Positions 18,771-29,162 of a DNA stretch of 64,000 nt are shown piece after piece. Source of the stretch: Leucobacter salsicius M1-8 (lineage in GTDB: Bacteria > Actinomycetota > Actinomycetes > Actinomycetales > Microbacteriaceae); the NCBI RefSeq assembly GCF_000350525.1, contig NZ_AOCN01000012.1:62001-126000 (forward strand). Reading direction: 5' to 3'. The notes under the pieces are model-generated. The model was not told the origin of the DNA and made no database searches. It saw only the letters and a program-made list of their open reading frames with translations. The number at the start of each line of letters is the position of its first letter. The stretch's first letter is position 1. The position numbers and the translations under genes are program-made.

Positions 18771-21700
18771 ATGCCATTTGCCGGACGTGGCTTCAAAGCC
18801 ATCCTTGGTGCAATTACGACCGCGACACTGGTGGCGAGCGCCATTGTCCTGGGATCTGGGACCGCTGCCCTAGCCGCCGATCCAGTTCCTTCACCCCCGC
18901 CCTTCCTGCAACGCGACCAGTCGGTCGTGACCGGCGATCCGCTGCCCACCGTACAGATCGACAGCGGATACGTTTGGGCGCAAACAACCATCGGCTCCAC
19001 TGTGTACGCGGTCGGCCAGTTTGAGAACGCACGCGCAGCACTTGCTGCCCCAGGAACTTCTCTCACGCCACGCACCAACATTCTGGCGTTCGACATCAAT
19101 TCCGGCGCGCTGCTGCCCTTCGCCCCCACGGTCAACGGATCTATTAAGGCGGTAGCAGCATCTCCTGATGGCAAGCGAATCTACATTGGCGGCTCATTTA
19201 ATAACGTCAACGGCCAGACGCGTTGGAACATCGCCGCGCTCGACGCACAAACCGGGCAACTCGTTGCCGGTTTTGCCCCCTCCATCGGTGGCAACGGCGT
19301 CTATGCACTCGCAGCCGACGCCACTGGCGTCTATGTTGGAGGACTGTTCACCCAGGCAAACGGTACGGCCCGCACGAACCTGGCCGCGTTCGCCACTTCA
19401 AACGGTGCGCTACGGACCGATTGGGTGGCCCAGCCCGAACAGCAGGTGGACGCGATGATCATGGACCCCGACGGGCAAAACGTCATCGTCGGCGGCCGTT
19501 TCTCCAACGTAAACGGAGACGGCAAATGGCGCGGACTCGTGTCAGTCAATGCCAGCAATGGTCTAGTCAATCAGGCTTGGGAAGGCACCGCAAAGGTCAA
19601 GAACGGCTGGGGCACCGGATCAAACAAGGGCAAGGCCGGCATCTTCGCGCTCAATAGGGACGGCAACGCGGTGTATGGTACCGGCTGGGTGTTCGCGGAC
19701 GCGCAAACCGGCAACCTTGAGGGCGTGTTCTCTCTCAAGCCTTCATCAGGCACGACCCGATGGATCTCAGACTGCCTGGGTGACCACTACGGTGTTTACT
19801 CCACAGGAAGTGTGGTGTATTCGACCACTCACTCCCACGCTTGCAGCACCAACGGGCTCTGGCCCGAGCAGCCCACTCGTCAGTATAAGTACGTTCAGGC
19901 TATGACTGCGGACGCTCGAGGAACGCTGTCTCGCCAGCCGCACGCTGGGAGCACCTACGTCAATTGGGAAGGCGAAGCCGCCCCGTCAGCATACGCATGG
20001 TACCCAGACTTCTTCACGGGCACAGCGTCTGGCCTAGGTCAGGCCGGTTTGTCGATCACTGGAGCGGGCAACGTCATCTCGATCGCCGGCGAATTTCCTG
20101 GCGTGAATAATCGTTACTTCCAAGGAATCGTGCGCTTCTCGAGCACCCCGCCAGGCGGCGCAAAGGACGGCCCTCGAACAACCACGGCAGCCTGGGGTGC
20201 GCCAACCGCTTCGTCAGTTGTGCCCGGACGTATCAGGCTGTCGATCAATGGCACCTGGGACCGCGACGATCGCGACCTCACCTATGAACTCACACGGTCC
20301 GGCACGACCAACCCGGTCGCATCTGTCACACGCTCCAACGGTTGGTGGAACGTACCCACCGTGAGCCTGACTGACACAAACGTAGTGGCCGACCAGAGTT
20401 ACACCTACCGAATTACCGTAAAAGACGGTGATGGCAATGCCGTTGTGAGTGCCCCAGTTACGGCGACGGCGAGCGCCGGTACCGCAGCCGAGTACACCAG
20501 CGCAGTCCTCGACGATGGCGCCAACCTGTACTACCCGCTAGGCAGCAGCACTGTCGACTGGGCCGGAGCAAATCCACCGGTGTTTGGTAGCGGTGCACAG
20601 GCCCAGCAGCCGAGCGCTGTGAATGGCTCCAGCACTGGCTTCACGAACTTCACTGGTTCGAGCACGGGCCGCGTCTCGAGTTCCTTTAAGACGGCAACCC
20701 CCTCGGATTTCACCGCCGAACTGTGGTTCAAGACCACGACAAACCGTGGTGGCAAGTTGCTGGGATACGGCAACGCGCAAACCGATTCTTCGTCGTCCTA
20801 CGACCGCCATATCTACATGCGAAATGACGGCCGACTCAACTTTGGCGTGTACCCGGGATCGACCAAGGTCGTGACCACCACGTCACCGCTAAACGACGGC
20901 AAGTGGCATCACGTCGCAGCAAGCCTCAGCACTGGCGGAATGAAGCTGTTCGTTGACGGGCAGCTCGCGGCATCTGACCCGACCGTCTCCTATGGAGAGG
21001 GCTACAGCGGCTACTGGCGCGTCGGAGGCGACAACCTCAGCAGCTGGCCGAACGCACCGACGTCAAACTGGTTCTCAGGGGCGATCGACGAGGTTGCTGT
21101 GTACCCGAGCGCGCTCACCCCATCTCAGATCGCTACACACTATGCAATTGGAACGGGCAGAACCGCCCCAACTGCGAGCTTCACCTCTGCAGCCAATGAG
21201 CTAGCCGTCAACTTCAACGGCTCCGGATCCACTGTGTCACCGGGCGGCACCATCGCAAACTACAGCTGGGATTTCGGCGACGGGTCTGCCGTGGCTTCTG
21301 GAGCCTCGGCCACCACAACGCACACCTTCCCCGCCACCGGAACCTACACGGTGACACTCACTGTTCGCGATGACCAGGGACTCATCGGATCCGTGTCCAA
21401 GGAAGTATCCGTGCTCGGCCCGAACTCGCTCCCAACCGCTTCGTTTACGTCAGCGGCCAACGGCCTGACTGTCTCAACGGACGGCACCGGATCGAGCGAC
21501 ACCGACGGTACCATTTCCTCCTACTCTTGGAACTGGGGAGATGGCAGCGCGGCTGGCTCTGGCTCGCTGGCAACTCACGACTACGCCGCAGCCGGCACCT
21601 ACGAGGTCAAGCTGACGGTCACCGACGACCGGGGTGGCACGGCAACCACGAGTCGTCAAGTCACAACAACCCACGACGCTCCCGTAGCAACATTTTCTAC

Positions 21701-23714
21701 CTCGGCGGCGGGGCTGACCGTCGACGTTGATGCCAGCGGGTCAACCGCTTCGAACGGCGCAACGCTCACCTACGCTTGGGACTGGGGTGACGGCGCCGCG
21801 AGCTCAACGGGTGCGCAAGCTACACACGCATACGCCGCGGATGGCACCTACGACATCACGGTAACCGCGACCGACAGTCTCGGGGCGAGTAGTTCCGTCA
21901 CCCACACGGTTACCGTGGAGGCAACGGTGTATGCGTTCCTCGATGACTTCGAACGAGTCGTGTCGAGCGGTTGGGGCGCGGCCCCTAACGGTGGCGTGTG
22001 GACCACAATGCTCGGTTCAGCCAACGTCGCTTCTGTCAACGGAACACACGGTGTGCTCAACCTTGCACCCGGCAGTACTCGGCAGCTCGCGCAGCAGGGC
22101 CTGTCACTGGCTGACACCGAATCAACTCTTGATTACAAGATGGGATACGGCCCTGCTATTGGGACAGGCTATGTGGGGTTGACGCTTCGCCAAACCCCTA
22201 CAAACGGCTACACAATTCAGGCATGGCACAGGAACAATGGCACGATCTGGCTCGTCGCGCAGCAGGGCGGCACTGTCATCAAATCTCAAGCGATCTCAGG
22301 GATGGCTTGGGCGCAGGGCGACGAATTCACGGTCAAGACTGAGGTGTCTGGCTCAAGCCCCACCACCCTTCGCGCCAAGATATGGCCAAAGGGCGGTACA
22401 GAGCCACAGACATGGCAGTTGAGCGCCACCGATTCCACCTCAGGGCTGCAGCAGGCAGGCTTTGTCTCGGTCCGCAATAACGTGGGATCCAGCTCGGCTG
22501 CAGTCGGCCAAGTCACGTTTGACCGCATCACCATCCGAGATCTGGGCTCAACGGTTCCGGTCGAAAACGTTCCTCCCGTCGCGGCGTTCACACCCGCAGC
22601 CACGGGCCTCTCGGTGACCGCTAACGCCACCGCGTCCTCCGACGCTGACGGAACTATCGCCTCGTACGCATGGAACTGGGGTGATGGTTCCCCCAGCAGC
22701 TCGGGAGTCTCCGCCACCCACGCCTATGCCGCGGCCGGTACCTACAATGTGTCCCTCACCGTCACCGACAACGATGGGGCCACTCACTCGGTCTCGAAAC
22801 CAGTTACCGTCACGGCACCCGCAAATAATGTGCCCCCCGTCGCAGCTTTCACTCCTACAACGACTGGCTTGTCAGTAGCGACCGACGCCGCGGCATCCGC
22901 TGATCCGGATGGCACGATCGCGAGCTACGCGTGGGACTGGGGTGATGGTTCCCCCGGCAGCACCGGCGCTACAGCTACCCACGCCTACGCCGCAGCGGGC
23001 CAGTACACCATTACCTTGGTGATTACAGACAACGCAGGGGCCATGGGCACCACCACTCAGAATGTGACGGTGGATGCCCCACCTCCCGCGGAGTTCCTCC
23101 TCCAAGATGACTTTGAGCGCAGCGCAACGTCATCCTGGGGAGCCGCCACCATTGGCGGGCCCTGGACCATCAGCGGTGGTGCAGCCTCGGCCGCTTCGGT
23201 CGCAGACGGCAAAGCCCGGTTGAACCTCGCGGCCGGGAGCACCCGGTTCGCGATGCTCCCCCAGGCTTCGTTGCGGGAGTACACGGCGGAGGTTGATTTC
23301 TCGACTTCTGCCACTCCCGACAGCGGCGCAACGTATGCCGGCATGGTCGCACGCGATACCGGGGCAGGCACGTACTTGGTACATGCCTGGCTACGCCCCG
23401 GCGGGACGGTCTGGCTGATAGCCCAGCAGGGTTCGACGGTGCTGCAGTCATCAACGCTCTCTGGCCTCACCTATGCCGCAGGCGATACCTTTACGCTGAA
23501 GCTCGAGGTTTCTGGCACCACCGCAACGCAGATCAACGCGAAGCTTTGGAAGGTGGGGACCCCCGAGCCCGCCAACTGGCAGGTGGCAGTGCAGAATACT
23601 GACCCAGCACTCCAGGCCAATGGCACCGTGGGTCTGCGGGCAAGCCGCACCGGCGCCTCGACAACGCCCGCGGTCGTCACCTTTGACCGTTTCCAAGCAA
23701 AGGAAATCGGGTGA
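18771..23714 (+). CDS. Giant secreted PKD/LamG/beta-propeller surface protein
   Basis: A 1647-residue exported protein. There is a signal peptide (about 1-36, cleavage after TAALA). Then comes a beta-propeller-like region (about 55-465) with repeated VYVGGLFTQANG-type units, an FN3-like domain (about 473-575) and a LamG/ConA-like domain (about 577-797) containing ELWFKT and IDEVAVYPSALT. Three PKD domains follow (about 797-1048; YSWDFGDGS, YSWNWGDGS, YAWDWGDG), then a jelly-roll-like domain beginning DDFERVVSSGWG (about 1050-1265), two more PKD domains (about 1265-1440), and a second DDFERSATSSWG domain to the end. No sortase motif or C-terminal anchor is seen. Start ATG has GGAG 6-7 nt upstream. 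Likely glycan-binding or matrix protein of the locus; function inferred. Confidence 0.88.
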   Translation: MPFAGRGFKAILGAITTATLVASAIVLGSGTAALAADPVPSPPPFLQRDQSVVTGDPLPTVQIDSGYVWAQTTIGSTVYAVGQFENARAALAAPGTSLTPRTNILAFDINSGALLPFAPTVNGSIKAVAASPDGKRIYIGGSFNNVNGQTRWNIAALDAQTGQLVAGFAPSIGGNGVYALAADATGVYVGGLFTQANGTARTNLAAFATSNGALRTDWVAQPEQQVDAMIMDPDGQNVIVGGRFSNVNGDGKWRGLVSVNASNGLVNQAWEGTAKVKNGWGTGSNKGKAGIFALNRDGNAVYGTGWVFADAQTGNLEGVFSLKPSSGTTRWISDCLGDHYGVYSTGSVVYSTTHSHACSTNGLWPEQPTRQYKYVQAMTADARGTLSRQPHAGSTYVNWEGEAAPSAYAWYPDFFTGTASGLGQAGLSITGAGNVISIAGEFPGVNNRYFQGIVRFSSTPPGGAKDGPRTTTAAWGAPTASSVVPGRIRLSINGTWDRDDRDLTYELTRSGTTNPVASVTRSNGWWNVPTVSLTDTNVVADQSYTYRITVKDGDGNAVVSAPVTATASAGTAAEYTSAVLDDGANLYYPLGSSTVDWAGANPPVFGSGAQAQQPSAVNGSSTGFTNFTGSSTGRVSSSFKTATPSDFTAELWFKTTTNRGGKLLGYGNAQTDSSSSYDRHIYMRNDGRLNFGVYPGSTKVVTTTSPLNDGKWHHVAASLSTGGMKLFVDGQLAASDPTVSYGEGYSGYWRVGGDNLSSWPNAPTSNWFSGAIDEVAVYPSALTPSQIATHYAIGTGRTAPTASFTSAANELAVNFNGSGSTVSPGGTIANYSWDFGDGSAVASGASATTTHTFPATGTYTVTLTVRDDQGLIGSVSKEVSVLGPNSLPTASFTSAANGLTVSTDGTGSSDTDGTISSYSWNWGDGSAAGSGSLATHDYAAAGTYEVKLTVTDDRGGTATTSRQVTTTHDAPVATFSTSAAGLTVDVDASGSTASNGATLTYAWDWGDGAASSTGAQATHAYAADGTYDITVTATDSLGASSSVTHTVTVEATVYAFLDDFERVVSSGWGAAPNGGVWTTMLGSANVASVNGTHGVLNLAPGSTRQLAQQGLSLADTESTLDYKMGYGPAIGTGYVGLTLRQTPTNGYTIQAWHRNNGTIWLVAQQGGTVIKSQAISGMAWAQGDEFTVKTEVSGSSPTTLRAKIWPKGGTEPQTWQLSATDSTSGLQQAGFVSVRNNVGSSSAAVGQVTFDRITIRDLGSTVPVENVPPVAAFTPAATGLSVTANATASSDADGTIASYAWNWGDGSPSSSGVSATHAYAAAGTYNVSLTVTDNDGATHSVSKPVTVTAPANNVPPVAAFTPTTTGLSVATDAAASADPDGTIASYAWDWGDGSPGSTGATATHAYAAAGQYTITLVITDNAGAMGTTTQNVTVDAPPPAEFLLQDDFERSATSSWGAATIGGPWTISGGAASAASVADGKARLNLAAGSTRFAMLPQASLREYTAEVDFSTSATPDSGATYAGMVARDTGAGTYLVHAWLRPGGTVWLIAQQGSTVLQSSTLSGLTYAAGDTFTLKLEVSGTTATQINAKLWKVGTPEPANWQVAVQNTDPALQANGTVGLRASRTGASTTPAVVTFDRFQAKEIG

Positions 23715-23787
23715 TTCGGCGGCCCCTTGTCGAGTTTCTAGAGCGCGAGCCTTTCCAAAGCACTAGACATCGGCAAGCATAGGAAAC

Positions 23788-25116
23788 GTGACTACCTTGC
23801 TCATGGCCTTGGGGGGACTCGCCGCAGCGATCGTTGCATTGCTCGTGCTGCGAGCCGCCCCCCGGGTAGGGGTTGCGTTGTGGCTGGTCGTGCTCTTCTT
23901 CGTTCCCGTGTGGATCGGAGTGAGCGTGGGGCCCTTCTGGTCGGCGATCACTGCGATCACGATAGCCATGATCATGACGTGCAGCACATCGATCGTGCTC
24001 TCCCCCGCTGACGGCCTCATGGCCGCATTCGCCCTACTCATCGTCGCCCAGTACGCACTGGACCTCACGACACTCTCTGGCGCTGTCATCGCCTTGTCCG
24101 AGTGGCTCCTGCCCTATATCTGGGGGCGACTCATATTGACACGCGTGAGCCTCGACTTCCTCATTCGCGCTATTTCAGTGGTCGCCATCGTGGCGGCCGG
24201 GCTTGCAATCCTAGAGTCCATCACCGCGACCAATTTCTTTGTCATGATCGCCTGGGGAGATCCCGGCCTCTACAACCTGTGGGCAGAGCTCCAACCGCGT
24301 GGCGGGCTGGTACGGGTTGAGGGTGCGTTCGGCCATTCAATTGCCCTGGGTGCTTCTTTGTCCATGTGCGCCGCGTTTGTGCTCGCAACGAAGTGGCGCC
24401 TCACCATTCGACTCATCGTGCTGTTGGGGATTGCCGCGGCGATCATGCTGACGTTGAGCCGAATCGGCCTCGTCACCTTTGTAATTACGGTGGCCCTCTC
24501 GATCATCGTCCTTCCTGGTTTGACTCGGGCGGCACGAGTGATGATCAGTGCCGCAGCGCTGGCAGCTGCTTTCGTCATCGTGCCATTCGTGAGCGGCGTG
24601 TTCTTGGAAGCTGGACAGGAGGCTGACGGCAGCGCAAACTACCGACTCGACTTGCTCTCGTTGGGGCTCGTCATTCGCCCCTTTGGCGCTGCGCCAGACA
24701 TTACCGGCTTGACCGTCAACGGCGAGTATCTTGGCACGTTTTCCCGTTCGATCGACAACGCGCTCATGGTCGTTGCGATGCGGGTGGGCTGGGTGCCTAC
24801 GTTGCTACTCATCACGGTATTGGTCATCGCGGTGGGTCGGGTGTTCCTCAAGCGCGGTGCAAACGTTGCGAACATTGCGCTCACCGGGCAACTTCCCGGG
24901 CTCTTTGCTGTCGCCTTCATCACTCAGTACTCGGCATTCTTTTGGTTCACCGTTGGGTTGGCCATTGAGCTCGGGCTTGACAACCGCAGGCGCGCAAGGG
25001 AAACCACACCAGACAAGACGACTTCATTCACCTCCGAGCCAAGCATGCCCTCCGCTGGTATCCTGGGCCGACTATCGCCCGAAAGGCCTGGCGGGGTGTG
25101 GGGAGGTTCGATGTGA
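23788..25116 (+). CDS. O-antigen polymerase/ligase-like membrane protein (Wzy-like)
   Basis: A 442-residue polytopic protein with about 10-12 hydrophobic segments and one larger loop containing YNLWAELQPRGGLVRVEGAFGHSI (shown in part by GLVRVEGAFGHS), as in Wzy_C/WaaL proteins. It would polymerise lipid-linked repeat units on the outer face of the membrane. The GTG start has AGGAA upstream. The stop overlaps the kinase gene start (GTGA), indicating an operon with the following genes. Assignment rests on topology, loop and context; sequence identity in this family is always low. Confidence 0.8.
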   Translation: MTTLLMALGGLAAAIVALLVLRAAPRVGVALWLVVLFFVPVWIGVSVGPFWSAITAITIAMIMTCSTSIVLSPADGLMAAFALLIVAQYALDLTTLSGAVIALSEWLLPYIWGRLILTRVSLDFLIRAISVVAIVAAGLAILESITATNFFVMIAWGDPGLYNLWAELQPRGGLVRVEGAFGHSIALGASLSMCAAFVLATKWRLTIRLIVLLGIAAAIMLTLSRIGLVTFVITVALSIIVLPGLTRAARVMISAAALAAAFVIVPFVSGVFLEAGQEADGSANYRLDLLSLGLVIRPFGAAPDITGLTVNGEYLGTFSRSIDNALMVVAMRVGWVPTLLLITVLVIAVGRVFLKRGANVANIALTGQLPGLFAVAFITQYSAFFWFTVGLAIELGLDNRRRARETTPDKTTSFTSEPSMPSAGILGRLSPERPGGVWGGSM

Positions 25117-26546
25117 CTGAAAACACATCAGCATGGACGCTCGGATCTGTCTGGGTCGCGCTCAAAAAACGCTGGTACCTCATCGCCGCTGCGGCAGCAC
25201 TCGGTGGGATCGCAGGCTTGACGATGTCACTCCTAACGACGCCGGTGTTCCAATCCACGGCCACGCTGTTCATATCTATCAGCCAAGGGTCCACGGGATC
25301 GGATCTCAACCAGGGCACCGCCTATGCCCAAAACCAGATGCAGTCCTTTGCCCGGCTCGCGACCTCATCACGCGTACTTGAGCCGGTAATTGAAGAGCTC
25401 CATCTCGATATGACGCCAAAGGAGCTGGCGCGCAATGTCGAGGTGATCACTCCAACGAATACAGTGATCCTCAGCATTCAGGCCGCGTCCACGTCTCCCG
25501 AACGGGCTGCCGCCGTCGCAAACTCGATTGCAGAGAGCTTGGCTGAGACGGTCAAGGAAGTCTCACCGACCGGCACTGAGGGTGCGCCTTCGATCGCGGC
25601 GACCCTCGTTGATACCGCGGTGGTTCCCGAGTACCAAATTTCACCCAACAAGTCTCGAGACACACTACTCGCCGCGGCTGTCGGGTTTCTTCTGGGCGTC
25701 GCAGCCGCCCTCATCTATAGTCTGCTCGACACGCGCATTCCGAACGCCGCCGCGCTCCGGGCGGCGGTGCCTCTTCCCGTTCTTGGTTCCATTTCCCGAG
25801 TTCGCAACGGCAAGCAGGGCGTGGGCCTTGTCGTCGCACATGATCCGCTGGGGCACATGTCGGAGGAGTTCAGGCGGGTGCGCTCGGCACTCACCTATGC
25901 CGGCGTATCAGACCGGCTGCAACGAATCCTCATCACTTCCACTACGGAGAGCGAAGGCAAGTCAACGTTTAGTGCAAACTTCGCCCTCACCCTGGCTGAG
26001 CTGCGGAGTCGGGTACTGCTCATTGATGCCGACTTTCGGAAGCCCAGGATCACCGATATTTTCGGGGTTGAGGGTGCAGTTGGGCTGACGTCAGTGCTGC
26101 TGGGTGATGCCACGTTCGAACAGGCCAAGATCCAACGTCGCGGGACTTCCCTCGACATCCTGACCGCAGGCACGGTCCCGCCCAACCCTTCTGAGATGCT
26201 GACTTCGGATGCGATGCGACGCCTCATTGATGCCGTCGCTCTAGAGTATGACTACGTCATCATAGATTCACCACCCATTTTGAGCGTCGCAGACGCGGGC
26301 CTCACTTCCCCCCTCGTCGATGGCGCGCTGCTCGTCGTCGACGCGGGGCGCACCAGGCGATCGCAACTCGCGCAGGCAGTGACCTCGTTCGAGTCCGCTG
26401 GTGGGCAAATCATTGGCGTCGTGTTGAACAAGGCGCGGCAGCGGCGAAGCACTGACGGCTACTACATGGAGGGCAGCAAATCAACGCACGCCGCAGCCAC
26501 GGGCTCTCCAGTGCACCCCAGACGAAAGCCTGGTCGACGCTCATGA
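25113..26546 (+). CDS. Polysaccharide co-polymerase / tyrosine autokinase (Wzc/CpsCD-like)
   Basis: A 477-residue fusion of a Wzz-type chain-length domain and a BY-kinase. There are membrane helices at about 20-40 (YLIAAAAALGGIAGL) and about 185-205 (LAAAVGFLLGVAAALIYSLL). The cytoplasmic kinase has Walker A TTESEGKST, A' VLLIDADFRKP and B YVIIDSPP. The C-terminus contains only a YY pair (GYYMEG) instead of a longer Tyr cluster. It controls chain length and export with Wzy/Wzx; the counter-acting phosphatase is encoded at 30371. The GTG at 25113 has GGGAGG 6-7 nt upstream; the GTG at 25098 is less likely. Confidence 0.92.
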   Translation: MTENTSAWTLGSVWVALKKRWYLIAAAAALGGIAGLTMSLLTTPVFQSTATLFISISQGSTGSDLNQGTAYAQNQMQSFARLATSSRVLEPVIEELHLDMTPKELARNVEVITPTNTVILSIQAASTSPERAAAVANSIAESLAETVKEVSPTGTEGAPSIAATLVDTAVVPEYQISPNKSRDTLLAAAVGFLLGVAAALIYSLLDTRIPNAAALRAAVPLPVLGSISRVRNGKQGVGLVVAHDPLGHMSEEFRRVRSALTYAGVSDRLQRILITSTTESEGKSTFSANFALTLAELRSRVLLIDADFRKPRITDIFGVEGAVGLTSVLLGDATFEQAKIQRRGTSLDILTAGTVPPNPSEMLTSDAMRRLIDAVALEYDYVIIDSPPILSVADAGLTSPLVDGALLVVDAGRTRRSQLAQAVTSFESAGGQIIGVVLNKARQRRSTDGYYMEGSKSTHAAATGSPVHPRRKPGRRS

Positions 26547-27616
26547 GAATGCTGATTGCTTGGGCCGATGATATTTCGCCCAACCTGGGGGTGCGCGCCC
26601 TAGGACGCGGGTCAACCGACCTGCTGACGTCCGCCTACCCGCACGCCGAGATTGAGATGATGAACTATGGGTCCCGACCAGCCGCTATCGACTGGTCGCC
26701 ACGCACCCTGTTGAAAAATCGGTTCTTACCGAGCTCAGGGATGATGGAGTGGCTCGCATCATTCGATGTGTACTGGGACACACGATCGGGCGACAGCTTT
26801 GCTGACATCTATGGGTTTGACCGGCACCTCACCATGTCTCTCATCCATGAATTTGCAGCGCAGGCGGGAGTGCAGTGCGTCATGGCGCCGCAAACAATCG
26901 GCCCCTTCTCTCGTTGGCCATCAAATCGACTGGCCGCGAGAAACCTCAAACGGTCGAGCCTCGTGTTCGCCCGCGACCCGAAGAGTGCAGACGCTGCTGC
27001 CGCACTCGGGCGCCCCGTTGATGCGCTGACCACCGATCTGGTGTTCGCGATTGACCCTCCGGCTCACACAGCACCTCGTGACGTGGTGCTCAACATCTCA
27101 GGGCTGCTCTGGCAGCCCAATCCCCACGTGGACTATGAGGAGTACCGCCGTTCTGTTCGGCTTGTGATCGAGGGGTTGCGTTCAGACGGCAGGTCTATCA
27201 CGCTCTTGCCGCACGTCATCGCTTCCGCCGACCCAGACAGCGACATCGCCGCAGTCGAAACTATTCACGCAGAGTATGACCGCGAGTTCGAACTTTGTAC
27301 CCCCACGGACCTCGACGACGCACGAAGCATACTCGCTGCCGCACAGGTCGTCATCGGCGCCCGCATGCACGCCTGTCTCAACGCCCTGTCAACAGGAACA
27401 CCGGCTATCGCTATGGCATACTCTCGGAAGTTTCGGCCTCTTCTTGCTGAGTTGGGGTGGGACGAGGTGGTCGAGATCCGGGATGCTTCAAGCACGAGCA
27501 GCGCAGTGCTTGCGGCAGTGCGCTCACCGGGGCTAGCTGAGCGCGCACTTCACGCCCAAGCTACCGGCCGCGCGCACATCGACAGATTGCGACCAGCCAT
27601 CGAATCGCTCGTGTAG
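26543..27616 (+). CDS. Polysaccharide pyruvyl transferase family protein
   Basis: A 357-residue member of the CsaB/EpsI-type family that transfers pyruvate from phosphoenolpyruvate to form ketals on sugars. Family segments include LGVRALGRGSTDLL, VYWDTRSGDSFADIYG, MAPQTIGPFSRWPS, VFARDPKSADAAAALG and the C-terminal VIGARMHACLNALSTGTPAIAMAYSRKF (quoted in part: GARMHACLNALSTG). It overlaps the kinase gene by ATGA. It adds acidic groups to the polymer; the acceptor sugar is unknown. The nearby FrhB-like gene frequently accompanies this family. Confidence 0.9.
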   Translation: MRMLIAWADDISPNLGVRALGRGSTDLLTSAYPHAEIEMMNYGSRPAAIDWSPRTLLKNRFLPSSGMMEWLASFDVYWDTRSGDSFADIYGFDRHLTMSLIHEFAAQAGVQCVMAPQTIGPFSRWPSNRLAARNLKRSSLVFARDPKSADAAAALGRPVDALTTDLVFAIDPPAHTAPRDVVLNISGLLWQPNPHVDYEEYRRSVRLVIEGLRSDGRSITLLPHVIASADPDSDIAAVETIHAEYDREFELCTPTDLDDARSILAAAQVVIGARMHACLNALSTGTPAIAMAYSRKFRPLLAELGWDEVVEIRDASSTSSAVLAAVRSPGLAERALHAQATGRAHIDRLRPAIESLV

Positions 27617-27623
27617 GGCTGGC

Positions 27624-29102
27624 ATGTCGGCGGCTCAGGACCTCGCGCATTCCGCTGCCCGCGGTGCAGTCTTCACGATGGGCGCGCAACTCGCGCGCAT
27701 CTTGCTACAGCTGCTGTCAGTTGTGGTCCTCGCTCGACTGCTCACACCACACGACTATGGCCTCCTCGCCATCGCGCTCGTCATCGTTGGCATCGGAGAG
27801 ATTTTTCGCGATTTCGGTCTCACCTCTGCCGCCGTCCAAGCCCCCGTGCTCAGCAACGGCCAGCGTGACAATTTGTTCTGGATCAACTCCTCGCTCGGGG
27901 TGTTCCTTGCGATCATCGTTTTCCTCTCGGCCTGGCCCATCACTTGGGTGAGTGGCCAAGATGAGCTCCTCGTCATTGTGCAAGCTCTTTCCCTCGTGTT
28001 TGTACTCAACGGTCTCGCCACGCAATATCGCGCACAGCTCATGCGTGCGCTAGGTTTCACCGCGCTCGCCATAGCTGACGTCGTTTCTGCCGCGGTCGCC
28101 CTCGTGATCGCTGTGGGGGCGGCTGTTCTCGGGGCGGGCTACTGGGCGCTGGTCTATCAACAGCTCGCCACTGCAGCGATTCTCTTGATCATGCTCGTCT
28201 GGTTCGGCCGATGGCGGCCAGGAATGTACTCGAGGCAGCACAAGGTAGGTGAACTCGTCAGGTTCGGATGGCATCTTGTCGCCACAAACCTCATCACCTA
28301 CGGCGCTGCTCAGGTCGACACTATTCTGGTCGCGGCCAAGTTCGGCACGGCCCCGCTTGGTTTCTACAATCGCGCCTACCAAATCGTGATGACTCCCTTA
28401 AACCAGATCCGGTCACCTATTACCAACGTGGCGCTGCCGGTGTTCTCGCGCGCCCAGGAAGACCGTGAACGGTTCAATTCCTTTGTAGTTGCAGGGCAGT
28501 TGGCGCTCGGCTACTCCCTGGGTGTGCCGCTCTTGCTGGTGTGCGGCTTGGCCGAACCCGTGGTCGCCATCATGCTCGGCGCGCAGTGGGAAGAAGCGAC
28601 GCCAGTGCTGAGGTTCTTTGCGATCGCTGGCACGCTCACGACGCTCTCGTTTGTGGGTTACTGGGTGTACGTATCTCGCGGGCTGAGTAAACAGCTCTTG
28701 CAGTACTCACTCGTGTCCACAGCGATTCGACTGATCTGCATTGTCGGTGGCTCCTTCTTCGGGGTGGTGGGAATCGCTGCAGGTTTCGCGCTCGCCCCGG
28801 CCCTCGCATGGCCGCTATCTATCTTCTGGCTTTCTCGCGTCACTGATCTTCCGGTACGAGCGTTGTATACCGGCGCATCGCGAATCCTCCTTGTCTCTGC
28901 AACCGGTGCGCTGGCAGCTTGGGCAGCCTCCGAAGCCGTCGCTTCAGCGGGCGGACCCTGGCTCTCACTTGGCTGCGGGCTTGCGGCAGCGGCGGCGGCC
29001 ATCGGGCTCTTGTTCGTGGTGCCGCAGCTTCGCCGAGACGCTGCAACGCTGCGCTCAATCGTAAAACTTATGGTTCAGGGTCGCCGGAAGCTACAAGATT
29101 GA
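27624..29102 (+). CDS. Wzx-type flippase, lipopolysaccharide/EPS biosynthesis (MOP superfamily)
   Basis: A 492-residue membrane protein with about 12-14 helices. The N-terminus GAVFTMGAQLARILLQL and VVLARLLTPHDYGLLAIA is diagnostic for the WzxC/MviN-like group; FYNRAYQIVMTPLNQ is a further conserved region. It should flip the undecaprenyl-linked repeat unit across the membrane. It is 7 bp after the pyruvyl transferase gene and 60 bp before the FrhB-like gene. Confidence 0.92.
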   Translation: MSAAQDLAHSAARGAVFTMGAQLARILLQLLSVVVLARLLTPHDYGLLAIALVIVGIGEIFRDFGLTSAAVQAPVLSNGQRDNLFWINSSLGVFLAIIVFLSAWPITWVSGQDELLVIVQALSLVFVLNGLATQYRAQLMRALGFTALAIADVVSAAVALVIAVGAAVLGAGYWALVYQQLATAAILLIMLVWFGRWRPGMYSRQHKVGELVRFGWHLVATNLITYGAAQVDTILVAAKFGTAPLGFYNRAYQIVMTPLNQIRSPITNVALPVFSRAQEDRERFNSFVVAGQLALGYSLGVPLLLVCGLAEPVVAIMLGAQWEEATPVLRFFAIAGTLTTLSFVGYWVYVSRGLSKQLLQYSLVSTAIRLICIVGGSFFGVVGIAAGFALAPALAWPLSIFWLSRVTDLPVRALYTGASRILLVSATGALAAWAASEAVASAGGPWLSLGCGLAAAAAAIGLLFVVPQLRRDAATLRSIVKLMVQGRRKLQD

Positions 29103-29162
29103 CCGGACCAGGCAGTAGGGTGGCAGCACGGGGATGGCAGGGTCGCACGGGGAAGGAACGCT